Positions 1 to 5,453 of a DNA stretch of 10,707 bases are shown in pieces. Under the pieces are notes generated by a model. The model made no database searches. It worked only from the letters and a program-made list of their open reading frames with translations, and had not been told where the DNA came from. How positions within the stretch are numbered: the stretch's first letter is position 1; each line of letters starts with the position of its first letter. The translations under genes and the position numbers were made by a program. Source of the stretch: CAYXSX01 sp964493095 (lineage in GTDB: Bacteria; Pseudomonadota; Alphaproteobacteria; Micavibrionales; Micavibrionaceae); the NCBI GenBank assembly GCA_964493095.1, contig CAZBNG010000077.1:1-10707 (forward strand), read 5' to 3'.

Positions 1-143
1 GATCTATATTTTTCAATACATTCTTTTACAAAATTGTGATCTGTTAGCATGCTAAAATCTTTCAAAAATTCTTCATCGATTTTCTTTAGATGCAGGATCT
101 GTTCATTCTTACATCCGAGGTCGTAACTTCGCCATCCACACAT
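1..143 (-). CDS. Unidentified protein, N-terminal part only (runs off left edge)
   Basis: An open minus-strand frame of 47 codons begins with ATG at 143, has an in-frame TGA 36 bases before it, and continues through the left edge. It starts MCGWRSYDLGCKNEQILHLK and then becomes acidic and lysine-rich. It lies 40 bases downstream of the HTH gene at 184-378 on the same strand, so the two may be co-transcribed. Nothing visible resembles the start of a tyrosine or serine integrase, although an integrase is what often follows an excisionase-like gene. No clear ribosome binding site precedes the ATG. I do not recognise the family. The AT-rich composition matches the rest of the left block. It could be a chance open frame, but the gene-like spacing and lack of stops make a real gene somewhat more likely than not. 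Confidence 0.4.
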   Translation of the reverse strand, partial: MCGWRSYDLGCKNEQILHLKKIDEEFLKDFSMLTDHNFVKECIEKYR

Positions 144-183
144 GACTGCAAAACAGGAAGCATTAGTATCTGATAATCAGGTA

Positions 184-378
184 TCATGCCGCGTTTCTCT
201 CCTGTTCTTTTATCCATTGTTCAATCATGCTTCTTCTGAAACGCCACGCACCGCCGACCTTAAAGCCGGGGATTTTCCCTTCAGCAGCGTAACGATAGGC
301 TGTTTTCTCAGCTAGGCGTAAAAAGTCCGCTACTTCACGTATGGTCATAATGTCTTGTGACATCTGTAAAGCTTTCAT
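184..378 (-). CDS. Excisionase-type (HTH_17/MerR-like) DNA-binding protein
   Basis: This 64-residue protein is a single small winged-helix domain of the excisionase/HTH_17 type. The motif DIMTIREVADFLRLAEKTAY gives the first helix and the helix-turn-helix, GKIPGFKVGGAWRFRR is the hallmark wing, and MIEQWI closes the fold. Such proteins bind DNA as directionality factors for integrases or as small regulators, often beside restriction or defence genes. Two starts are possible: ATG at 378, or the ATG at 363 giving MSQDIMT, which matches the usual length of the family better; neither has a strong Shine-Dalgarno. A plausible promoter (402-430) lies upstream, with repeated motifs just beyond it. 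The unidentified frame at 1-143 follows on the same strand. The domain assignment is secure; the partner integrase or target is not visible. Confidence 0.85.
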   Translation of the reverse strand: MKALQMSQDIMTIREVADFLRLAEKTAYRYAAEGKIPGFKVGGAWRFRRSMIEQWIKEQERNAA

Positions 379-401
379 TTATTTCTTGGATTTCATTTGA
401 G

Positions 402-430
402 AAAATAGTGGAAAATTATGGACACCGCAA
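402..430 (-). promoter_or_regulatory. Candidate promoter for the leftward HTH gene
   Basis: On the minus strand TTGCGG (425-430) and TATTTT (402-407) are separated by 17 bases, giving a start of transcription near 395, about 17 bases before the ATG at 378. The match to the sigma-70 consensus is moderate. One arm of the 15-bp inverted repeat (441-455) ends 10 bases upstream of the -35 box, where a regulator could bind. Confidence 0.35.
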
Positions 431-440
431 GGTTGTAGAG

Positions 441-769
441 ACAAAATGTAGAAGCGTTACACTGTTTTGTTACACTCCGCTGTTACAATCTGGTGAGGCG
501 TTCTGGGGGACGGTCTTCTAGACACCGATTACCGAGGGGTGAGGTCACTATCAAGGACGCACTCTGTTTTTTACGCTTTTTGGCATTCCTTCTGAGCAGC
601 TACGAACGTATACGGGTAAAATATTATGGTGAATTACCCAAGGAAACGGCTGTATCCCTTAGTAGGTAAAACAAGTCATCTTGTCAGACATTAGGCGAGC
701 CTAATTAAATAGGCCTCTACACTAGGATGTTTCCAACATTTTCTATCAAAAACAGCTTCTACATTTTGT
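441..769. repeat. 329-bp noncoding segment bounded by perfect 15-bp inverted repeats
   Basis: ACAAAATGTAGAAGC at 441-455 is repeated exactly in inverted orientation at 755-769. The right copy sits inside a 13-bp palindrome, CTACATTTTGTAG (759-771). The segment between them has no convincing gene. It also holds a 7-bp hairpin, ATTAGGC-GA-GCCTAAT, near 690-705. Perfect terminal repeats around a short noncoding segment are what a MITE (non-autonomous transposable element) looks like, but I see no clear target-site duplication: the flanks are TTGTAGAG and AGCAGGCA. The alternative is two operators for one regulator, placed before the leftward HTH gene and the rightward leader of the lipoprotein gene. 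Confidence 0.45.
456..487 (+). repeat. Three GTTACA repeats at 13-bp spacing
   Basis: GTTACACT at 456, GTTACACT at 469 and GTTACA at 482 begin exactly 13 bases apart. A 13-bp period is not a whole DNA turn but resembles short iteron or regulator-binding arrays. Related GTTAC words occur at 2173 and 2235, downstream of the RepA-like gene. The array is only three units long. Confidence 0.4.
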
Positions 770-820
770 AGCAGGCACTGTTTTAGATTGTTAATAATCA
801 CTCTTTTGTTTAGTTTGAAG

Positions 821-1044
821 CTGGAAACGGCAAAAAACCGTTTTCCGGGGCTAGTTACCCCTCAGTGCGGCCTAATACAGCATCAGGCCGTCATCAATGA
901 TGCTGCTTTCTCGACCTATGGTCGGGGAGCGGCGGAATACAATAGCGCTTGCGTGAATACGCTGGCCGTTCACTGAGCGGTAACTACTCCCCGGCTACCA
1001 GAGAAATCTGGTGGCCGTTTCGCTTTAACAAACGGGAGTTAGAA
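821..1044 (+). promoter_or_regulatory. Highly structured leader upstream of the lipoprotein gene
   Basis: Several hairpins crowd the 224 bases before the lipoprotein ATG. GGAAACGG (823-830) faces CCGTTTTCC. CGGCCT/AGGCCG (868-873/885-890) competes, through shared base 885, with CAGCATCA/TGATGCTG (878-885/898-905). CGACC-TAT-GGTCG lies at 912-924. An 11-bp stem with one G-T pair at 992-1002/1007-1017 is closed by a GAAA tetraloop. CCGTTT (1015-1020) can alternatively pair with AAACGG (1030-1035), partly covering the GGGAG ribosome binding site (1034-1038) and excluding the base of the GAAA hairpin. Mutually exclusive stems ending at the ribosome binding site suggest a cis-regulatory leader. 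It could instead hold a separate small RNA. I do not recognise a known riboswitch class. Confidence 0.4.
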
Positions 1045-1323
1045 ATGAGAAAAGCAGCTTTTTTATTAACCACCATCCTTCTTGCGGCCTGTGCAGCCCC
1101 CAGATCAACAACAAATGATCTGGAGCTTGGAATGACCAAAGATCAGGTTCGCTCAATCATGGGCGAACCTGATAGCTCTGCAGCTATGGCCGGTCAAGGC
1201 GATTGCTATTACTACAGCATGTGGCGTGACTTCTGGAACCGCAGTCCCGGTAACTATTCCGACCGATACTATGTCTGCTTCCAGGACGGAAAGACTGTAT
1301 CCTATGGTCGCGTAGGAGATTAG
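1045..1323 (+). CDS. Small BamE/OmlA-like lipoprotein
   Basis: The chosen start (ATG 1045) is preceded by GGGAG at the right distance and gives a 92-residue precursor with a lipoprotein signal peptide: MRKAAFLLTTILLAAC, lipobox LAAC with Cys16 as the lipidation site. The mature part contains DLELGMTKDQVRSIMGEP, the conserved helix and turn of the SmpA/OmlA/BamE-type fold. The rest is rich in Tyr and Trp and has two further cysteines (54 and 78) that could pair in the periplasm. A longer frame starting at 949 has no ribosome binding site and would bury the signal peptide. The gene is followed 2 bases later by a membrane-protein gene, so they are probably one transcript. Housekeeping BamE is part of the outer-membrane assembly complex, but a copy inside a mobile block is more likely accessory, for example in exclusion of other elements or phages. 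That role is an inference. Confidence 0.8.
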   Translation: MRKAAFLLTTILLAACAAPRSTTNDLELGMTKDQVRSIMGEPDSSAAMAGQGDCYYYSMWRDFWNRSPGNYSDRYYVCFQDGKTVSYGRVGD

Positions 1324-1325
1324 AA

Positions 1326-1793
1326 ATGATACCTACAAGCTTCAAAAAATACTGCAGCCATCCCGCCACCAGAAACTTGATTTTTTTTGCTGCTCTTTGG
1401 CTAGCAACGCATATGCTGGTAGAAGCCGGTGTGTTTGGAGGACGATACCAATTCAATCCTAGCACCGAAACATCCAAATCCTTTATAGACAGGGGTTTGA
1501 TAAGTCTGAGTATCCCGCTCTTTCTTATAGCTGTGCTTCTTAACCCCTTTTTCAAGTTCCGGGTAAGAAGAGCCTCGGAGCTAGAAACGATTACATGCCT
1601 GGAAGAATTCCACTGGAACCAAGCTCATGCAATTATTGACCGGTACGGCGAAGAAGCGCCGACTGTATTGGCCATCAGAAGCGGCGACGATATCCTATCG
1701 GAAGCGCAAAAACAGGATTTTCTTAAATCAAAGCTGGCTGCCGAAACAATATTGAACGCCGCCAAAACGCAAGCGAACACATACGAACAATAG
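1326..1793 (+). CDS. Two-span inner-membrane protein of unknown function
   Basis: The ATG follows the lipoprotein stop by 2 bases and has AGGAG seven bases upstream (1314-1318), so translation is probably coupled. The 155-residue product has two hydrophobic segments at about residues 18-36 and 57-76, joined by a short loop of about 20 residues containing FNPSTETSKSF. A soluble tail of about 78 residues follows (80-155), with Arg/Lys just after the second span, which predicts both ends in the cytoplasm. The tail is mixed-charge and mostly helical, with Ala/Lys-rich helices at its end. I recognise no family. Pairing with a lipoprotein suggests an envelope function, possibly exclusion or defence. 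A weak terminator candidate lies about 80 bases downstream. Confidence 0.75.
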   Translation: MIPTSFKKYCSHPATRNLIFFAALWLATHMLVEAGVFGGRYQFNPSTETSKSFIDRGLISLSIPLFLIAVLLNPFFKFRVRRASELETITCLEEFHWNQAHAIIDRYGEEAPTVLAIRSGDDILSEAQKQDFLKSKLAAETILNAAKTQANTYEQ

Positions 1794-1874
1794 GCGTTTT
1801 CTGACTCATAGAAGACCGCTGAGGCACATTCATGCCTTTAAGCCCTTGGGTAACAAAAGGCCGTTAGAGTGGAC

Positions 1875-1892
1875 TCAGGAATCCTGATTTTT
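1875..1892 (+). terminator. Weak candidate terminator after the lipoprotein/membrane pair
   Basis: TCAGG-AAT-CCTGA followed by five T residues forms a short stem with a T-tract about 80 bases past the stop at 1793. The stem is only 5 bp, so it is weak. A second small hairpin, AGGCA/TGCCT (1822-1837), precedes it. Confidence 0.3.
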
Positions 1893-1934
1893 AAAAACAG
1901 ACCGGGTTTGGGTACGCTTTAAAGTCATCGAAGT

Positions 1935-2018
1935 GGGTGTTTCTGTGCCTGCGATCTGGCACCCCCCTATGGGGGTGGGGGGCGGAGCCACCCACAGGGA
2001 GCAGATGCAGAAACACCC
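1935..2018. other. Large G/C-rich cruciform, possible replication or transfer origin
   Basis: GGGTGTTTCTG (1935-1945) pairs with CAGAAACACCC (2008-2018). The stem can continue through GC and ATCTG (1951-1958) against CAGATGC (2002-2008), allowing small bulges. Inside, CACCCCC-CTAT-GGGGGTG (1960-1977) is a separate hairpin, and GGGTGG/CCACCC (1973-1978/1988-1993) is an alternative to its right arm. The structure lies in the 484-bp gap between convergent genes, downstream of the RepA-like gene. Element origins often look like this. It could equally end transcription from both sides, though no T-tract follows. No relaxase gene is visible to support an oriT. Confidence 0.4.
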
Positions 2019-2050
2019 CGAGACAGGGAGCAATGTTTTGAGCAATTATT

Positions 2051-2066
2051 ATAACTATATAGTTAT
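2051..2066. repeat. Perfect 16-bp A/T palindrome
   Basis: ATAACTATATAGTTAT is an exact palindrome in an AT-rich stretch about 30 bases from the G/C cruciform. It could be a protein-binding site or part of a DNA-unwinding region of an origin; which of these is not decidable from the sequence. Confidence 0.4.
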
Positions 2067-2192
2067 GCGCAGATGCACAGACCTTATGCTGAAAACACCT
2101 AATTATTTGATTTAAAAAGAAAAACCGTCTGCGCAAGGCTTCGGTGCGCTTAAAAGTCTGGTTTGTAAAGTTGTTACGTTCCAGCGACGTAT

Positions 2193-2206
2193 TTTCATGC
2201 ATGAAA
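2193..2206. repeat. Perfect 14-bp palindrome TTTCATGCATGAAA
   Basis: The exact palindrome lies 72 bases past the end of the RepA-like gene. Together with the palindrome at 2051 and the GTTAC words at 2173 and 2235 it makes 1931-2260 a dense cluster of potential binding sites, as in plasmid-type origins. Confidence 0.35.
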
Positions 2207-2277
2207 TCTTGCACAGAAATGGAATAGAACAGTTGTTACATTTTGGAAAAATGTTTTAAGCATCTAAACTGTTATGC

Positions 2278-3642
2278 TTATGAAGCCTTCACATACTCAC
2301 AATTTTCCTCGTCGTATTCGTAATTATCCCAGCGCAATACAGGCATGATTGGAACGCGCTCAACTTCTAGACCGCTTGAGTATGGTCCATGTACTACGTC
2401 CAGGATATGACCGTTGGTACCTTTGATTTTGATTTCTTTGAGCCATCCCTCGGAGACGAGTTTATGGAGCATCGGTTCAATTTCATTTTTATAGCCCATT
2501 TGGTTTACAGACCCTGGCAAAAATTGATCCTTCTCTCTGGTCAGTTTGGCCTTGGAGAGCGGCCACTGATGTTCTGCATACCACCGAACGGCAAGCATAA
2601 TTGCAGCCTTCAATTGTTCTCTTTGCGCCTCCAGACGTCTTTCTTTATTTGAGGATAATGAAATCCGTGTTGCGTGTATTTCGTTGTCGAAAACAAGTTT
2701 TCCGCCCACGGCACGCCGCAGTGTAATCAGGGGTTCTAGGTAACGAGGATCACTGCAATGATTCCAATTGATGCCAGTATTATTTTTGAGCATACCCATA
2801 TTAAAAAGGCGGGTCTTCTCATCCTTGCCAGCTTCTTCCAAAACGGTTTTTGCATTTGGCATTTCCCAAATACCGTAAACTGTCCGCATGGCATTCATAA
2901 AGGCTGTGGAGCCTCGAACGGCAGCTTTCATATCGCTTGGAGTTTTAATCTCGGCTTTGGGGTCAGTTTTTCGCGTGTGATGCGTGACAACCAGTGTAGC
3001 ACCTAGTCTTCTTAAGAGACCTGCCGCACGAAACCATTCATTGGTGCCGGTTGCTGAGTTTTCTTCAGCATGATGTGTGGCGCTGTAGGTGTCTATAATA
3101 ACAATCAGGGGAAGATCTTTGTTTTGTTCATGCTCCCTGAAATCTTGGATATGGTCGACGATTTTTTTCCATCCACGTGAAGGAGTATTGTTTCCCTCGT
3201 GATCTTTTTCAACCAACACCAACCCTTCATGGAAATAGTCTTTCACAGCGAGGATGATACATTCTCCACCTGAAGATTTTCGGAGAGCCTCATCTGGATC
3301 AATAGCACAAATCCTTCGATGAATGTCATCTGTATTGTCTTCAACAGTTAGCATGACTACGCAGCATTTCTCCTTAACGGGAAAGTTCATAAAGAGATTG
3401 GGCTTGCCGTTGAGCACAGGGCCGCAGGCTGCTCGCAATGCAAGCTCAATGGCAACGAACGTCTTTCCAACACCTCCATCAGCCACGAGTGCGATAGAAG
3501 ATTCATGCACCATAAAATTTTCAATGAGATGTCTTTCTTTTGGTGCTTTTCCCGCATATAGCGGGATAACAGCAAAAAGGTTTAGCCAAGGGTTTTGAGG
3601 GCCATACTCAACCTGCGGCGTATTGTTTTTATGATTATTCAT
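2278..3642 (-). CDS. RepA-like AAA ATPase (AAA_25 / hexameric helicase family)
   Basis: This 454-residue protein has a RecA-type ATPase core. The Walker A is ADGGVGKT (54-61), with Ala in place of the usual first Gly. VVMLTVEDNTDD (95-106) holds the acidic residue that normally activates water, LIVIIDTYS (179-187) is Walker B with Asp184, VTHHTRK (219-225) is the sensor motif, and RGSTAFMNAMRT (243-254) offers an arginine-finger candidate. This order is typical of the RepA-like family related to the hexameric plasmid helicase RepA. About 190 further residues (roughly 265-454) include a possible winged-helix region near 375-420. The ATG lies 2 bases past the stop of the AlpA-like gene, with GGAGG inside that gene's end, so translation is coupled. 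Its likely job is unwinding or loading at the element's origin. It is larger than IncQ RepA, and no primase gene is visible nearby. Confidence 0.85.
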   Translation of the reverse strand: MNNHKNNTPQVEYGPQNPWLNLFAVIPLYAGKAPKERHLIENFMVHESSIALVADGGVGKTFVAIELALRAACGPVLNGKPNLFMNFPVKEKCCVVMLTVEDNTDDIHRRICAIDPDEALRKSSGGECIILAVKDYFHEGLVLVEKDHEGNNTPSRGWKKIVDHIQDFREHEQNKDLPLIVIIDTYSATHHAEENSATGTNEWFRAAGLLRRLGATLVVTHHTRKTDPKAEIKTPSDMKAAVRGSTAFMNAMRTVYGIWEMPNAKTVLEEAGKDEKTRLFNMGMLKNNTGINWNHCSDPRYLEPLITLRRAVGGKLVFDNEIHATRISLSSNKERRLEAQREQLKAAIMLAVRWYAEHQWPLSKAKLTREKDQFLPGSVNQMGYKNEIEPMLHKLVSEGWLKEIKIKGTNGHILDVVHGPYSSGLEVERVPIMPVLRWDNYEYDEENCEYVKAS

Positions 3643-3644
3643 GA

Positions 3645-3836
3645 TCAGGCCTCCGGTAGAGACTCAAGCCAGCGATCCAGCTCCGATGCCAGGATCAATG
3701 TTCTGGCTCCCAACTTCTTCACCTTGAGACGTCGCTTGCCAATTTCCTGATAGAGCCGGGTTTTTCCGATTTGTGCAATCTCGCATACCTGATCGACGGT
3801 ATAGACCCTGTTTGGGCTGCGTTCTTTTTCGTTCAT
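3645..3836 (-). CDS. AlpA-like HTH regulator / excisionase
   Basis: This 63-residue protein is one winged-helix domain: VYTVDQVCEIAQIGKTRLYQ (about 11-30) forms the helix-turn-helix, KVKKLGARTLILASELDRWL (38-57) the wing and last helix. It belongs to the AlpA/HTH_17 group, which regulates excision and replication genes in satellites and integrative elements. AAGGAG sits seven bases before the ATG. An inverted repeat (3856-3875) in the 94-bp gap upstream is a natural site for autoregulation. The gene is the middle member of a leftward operon with the 151-aa gene upstream and the RepA-like ATPase downstream. Another overlapping minus frame (3664-3876) is in a different register and lacks family features. 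Confidence 0.85.
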   Translation of the reverse strand: MNEKERSPNRVYTVDQVCEIAQIGKTRLYQEIGKRRLKVKKLGARTLILASELDRWLESLPEA

Positions 3837-3855
3837 TTGAAGTCTCCTTTATGCT

Positions 3856-3875
3856 TGTACGGTTGTTTTCGTACA
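3856..3875. promoter_or_regulatory. Candidate operator: TGTACG inverted repeat
   Basis: TGTACG and CGTACA (6-bp arms, 8-base spacer) lie 20 bases upstream of the AlpA-like ATG. A second, wider inverted repeat, AACAGAAC (3894-3901) and GTTCTGTT (3922-3929), follows in the same gap. Either could bind the AlpA-like protein or another element regulator. Confidence 0.3.
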
Positions 3876-3930
3876 CACAGGATTATTCAGGTGAACAGAA
3901 CGCACAACACGGATAGGGGCTGTTCTGTTA

Positions 3931-4386
3931 TTATTTTTTATTTTTCTTGTCTTTGTGTCTTCTTACAGCGGCCTGATAGGCTTTCGCGTATCGTTCTATG
4001 ATTTTTTTCTGGCCAGACTTACCAAGTGTCTTCCAATTTTTTTCTACGTACATTTGCTTTTTAGCCAGTTTTTCAAACAACCTTTCTGTTAAGATGACGT
4101 ATGCTTGAAACTCCGTACCTTTACGCTTTTGTCGGTTTCTAAATTCGTCAGTAGCCTTTATTGCCTTCACTTCACCTATCACATAATTTATCTGGCGTTC
4201 ACCCCATATATGTTCCGGATCAATGCTCAATGCGCCGCTGTTTCTCTGGTAACGCTTACTATACTGCTCGTATCTTTGTTTCATATGCCGCACTTCAAAA
4301 GCCTGAAGTGGCAAAGGCAAGGAATCAAAATCTTCCCACATATCGACCGTAAAAAGATCGGCCAAGCTTGGCGTTTTTTCTGTCAT
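3931..4386 (-). CDS. Unknown basic 151-aa protein, first gene of the replication operon
   Basis: I do not recognise the family. The protein starts acidic (MTEKTPSLADLFTVDMWEDF) and becomes strongly basic and helical, ending in a lysine-rich tail (RRHKDKKNKK). Short patches such as ERQINYVIGEVKAI and FQAYVILTERLFEKLAKKQM look like a folded domain. The basic helical C-terminus and the position ahead of the AlpA-like and RepA-like genes suggest a nucleic-acid-binding accessory factor, perhaps for replication or copy control; this is inference. The ATG at 4386 follows AGAGGCTG. Its probable transcript leader carries the 43-bp tRNA-like palindrome (4406-4448), which would form a long hairpin just before the ribosome binding site. 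Confidence 0.7.
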   Translation of the reverse strand: MTEKTPSLADLFTVDMWEDFDSLPLPLQAFEVRHMKQRYEQYSKRYQRNSGALSIDPEHIWGERQINYVIGEVKAIKATDEFRNRQKRKGTEFQAYVILTERLFEKLAKKQMYVEKNWKTLGKSGQKKIIERYAKAYQAAVRRHKDKKNKK

Positions 4387-4405
4387 AATCAGCCTCTATA
4401 TCATG

Positions 4406-4448
4406 GCAACACGGGTTCGAATTCCACTGGGACTCGAACCCGTGTTGC
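4406..4448. other. Near-perfect 43-bp palindrome copied from tRNA-Glu T-arm (candidate att site)
   Basis: Two 21-base arms around C4427 match at 19 of 21 positions. The right arm contains GGGACTCGAACCCGTGTTGC (4429-4448), which matches 19 of 20 bases of the tRNA-Glu gene at 7015-7034 in the same orientation. The left half contains GGCAACACGGGTTCGAAT (4405-4422), an exact inverted copy of the same tRNA segment. No complete tRNA is present: acceptor, D and anticodon arms are missing. tRNA T-arm sequences are classic crossover sites for tyrosine integrases, so this is best read as an attachment site or recombination scar. It also marks a change from AT-rich to GC-richer DNA. Confidence 0.6.
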
Positions 4449-4471
4449 TTTTGAAAAATTCGATACCCCCA

Positions 4472-4499
4472 ATTATGCCCCCAAAATGATTTGCCTCAA
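4472..4499 (-). promoter_or_regulatory. Candidate promoter for the leftward replication operon
   Basis: On the minus strand TTGAGG (4494-4499) and CATAAT (4472-4477) are 16 bases apart. Transcription would start near 4465 and run through the palindrome at 4406-4448 into the 151-aa gene. Confidence 0.35.
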
Positions 4500-4589
4500 A
4501 AGCTAGGTATAACTTTAATGTAAAAATTCCTTCATTTGAAGAATTTCTGCATTTTAAGTGTACCTTTTTCTGGTGTTTTGCTGCCATTC

Positions 4590-4598
4590 TGGTATATT
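4590..4598 (+). promoter_or_regulatory. Candidate extended -10 promoter for the AbiE operon
   Basis: TGGTATATT is an extended -10 element (TGN followed by TATATT), with transcription expected near 4605. No good -35 box is seen at 16-18 bases, which an extended -10 can tolerate. The inverted repeat at 4609-4631 lies just downstream. Confidence 0.35.
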
Positions 4599-4608
4599 AA
4601 GAATCATA

Positions 4609-4631
4609 AAATTCCTAATTTCAGGGAATTT
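4609..4631. promoter_or_regulatory. Candidate AbiEi operator (7-bp inverted repeat)
   Basis: AAATTCC (4609-4615) and GGAATTT (4625-4631) form a perfect inverted repeat with a 9-base spacer, about where transcription of abiE would start. AbiEi proteins are known to repress their own operon by binding inverted repeats at the promoter, so this is the natural candidate site. Confidence 0.35.
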
Positions 4632-4655
4632 ATTGATCTAGAGTGTACTATTGCC

Positions 4656-5441
4656 ATGGATAAACAGACCTTAAGCCAGAGCCGCACCAATCTCTCCGCC
4701 GTTTTGCAGGCGGCGGGAAAGCTTGTATCTATTGACGATGCGGTCACGGCGCTCGATTTGGACAGGAAGGAAGCCGCCAAAACGCTTTCGCGCTGGACGC
4801 ATCAGGGCTGGCTGGTCAGGATTGCACCCGGTCTTTACGCGCCAGTGCCGCTCGACGCCCGCACCTCCGCACAAGTCATCGAAGACCCGTGGATCATGAT
4901 CCCCTATCTGTTTGAGCCATGCTATGTCGGCGGCTGGACGGCGGCAGGCCATCACGATTTTACAGAGCAAATCTTCCGTAGCATCTTTGTTTTCACAGCC
5001 CGGCCTGTGCGCCATAAAATGCAAATTTATCACGATACGGAATTTGTTCTGAAGCACGTGCCGGAAAAGGTGCTGTTCGGGCTTAAAACGCTCTGGCGGG
5101 AAAATGTCAAAATTCTGATTTCCGATAAGCACCGCACCATCATCGACATGCTGGATACACCGGAAACCGGCGGCGGGATTACGCATGTATCTGAGTGCCT
5201 GCAAAATTATCTCAAAGACCCGGACGCCGATCCCGGTAAATTGATCGAATATGCCGTGAAGCTTGGCAACGGCGCTGTGTTCAAACGCCTCGGCTTTCTG
5301 GCGGAAAAATTGAACCGCACTGAATTGCTTGAACCGTGCCAAAATTATATGACGGCCGGAAACGCCAAGCTTGATCCGGCGATTGCCAGCCCCCGCCTTG
5401 TCAAAAAGTGGAATCTCTGGATTCCTGAAAACTGGTCATAG
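4656..5441 (+). CDS. abiEi: AbiEi-family antitoxin and transcriptional repressor
   Basis: The 261-residue protein has the two-part AbiEi layout. An N-terminal winged helix-turn-helix (about 8-60) contains AAGKLVSIDDAVTALDLDR and ends in the typical GWLVRIAPGLYAPVP. The C-terminal domain contains YVGGWTAAGHHDFTEQI and, later, ILISDKHRTIIDMLD, both characteristic of the family. AbiEi neutralises the AbiEii nucleotidyltransferase in type IV toxin-antitoxin and phage abortive-infection systems, and represses the operon. I start it at ATG 4656 (MDKQTLSQ) because the family begins here; the open frame extends to 4536, but that extension looks like translated promoter DNA. The ribosome binding site is weak. 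The toxin gene begins 12 bases after the stop. Codon use is GC-richer than the element to the left. Confidence 0.92.
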   Translation: MDKQTLSQSRTNLSAVLQAAGKLVSIDDAVTALDLDRKEAAKTLSRWTHQGWLVRIAPGLYAPVPLDARTSAQVIEDPWIMIPYLFEPCYVGGWTAAGHHDFTEQIFRSIFVFTARPVRHKMQIYHDTEFVLKHVPEKVLFGLKTLWRENVKILISDKHRTIIDMLDTPETGGGITHVSECLQNYLKDPDADPGKLIEYAVKLGNGAVFKRLGFLAEKLNRTELLEPCQNYMTAGNAKLDPAIASPRLVKKWNLWIPENWS

Positions 5442-5453
5442 AGGAACCGCGGC

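Noticed and set aside
441..787. CRISPR array in the repeat-bearing gap
   Set aside because: The repeats are two inverted arms and three 6-8 base words, not regularly spaced 23-47 base direct repeats, and no cas gene is present.
949..1044. Upstream start for the lipoprotein gene at 949
   Set aside because: It would place the signal peptide internally and lacks a ribosome binding site, whereas 1045 has both a GGGAG site and a perfect lipoprotein signal.
1891..2214. 107-codon minus and 60-codon plus open frames across the cruciform region
   Set aside because: Both run through the palindromic DNA, have unstructured Cys/His/Pro-rich products and no ribosome binding site.
4406..4448. Palindrome as a transcription terminator or a true tRNA gene
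   Set aside because: It lies between divergent genes in a 5' leader, has no T-tract, and lacks acceptor, D and anticodon arms.
4536..4655. N-terminal extension of AbiEi to ATG 4536
   Set aside because: The extension has no family similarity and covers the likely promoter and operator; conserved sequence starts at MDKQTLSQ (4656).
4671..5342. 223-codon minus-strand open frame opposite abiEi
   Set aside because: It mirrors the AbiEi gene, has no family features and no plausible promoter or ribosome binding site; it is a by-product of codon bias.
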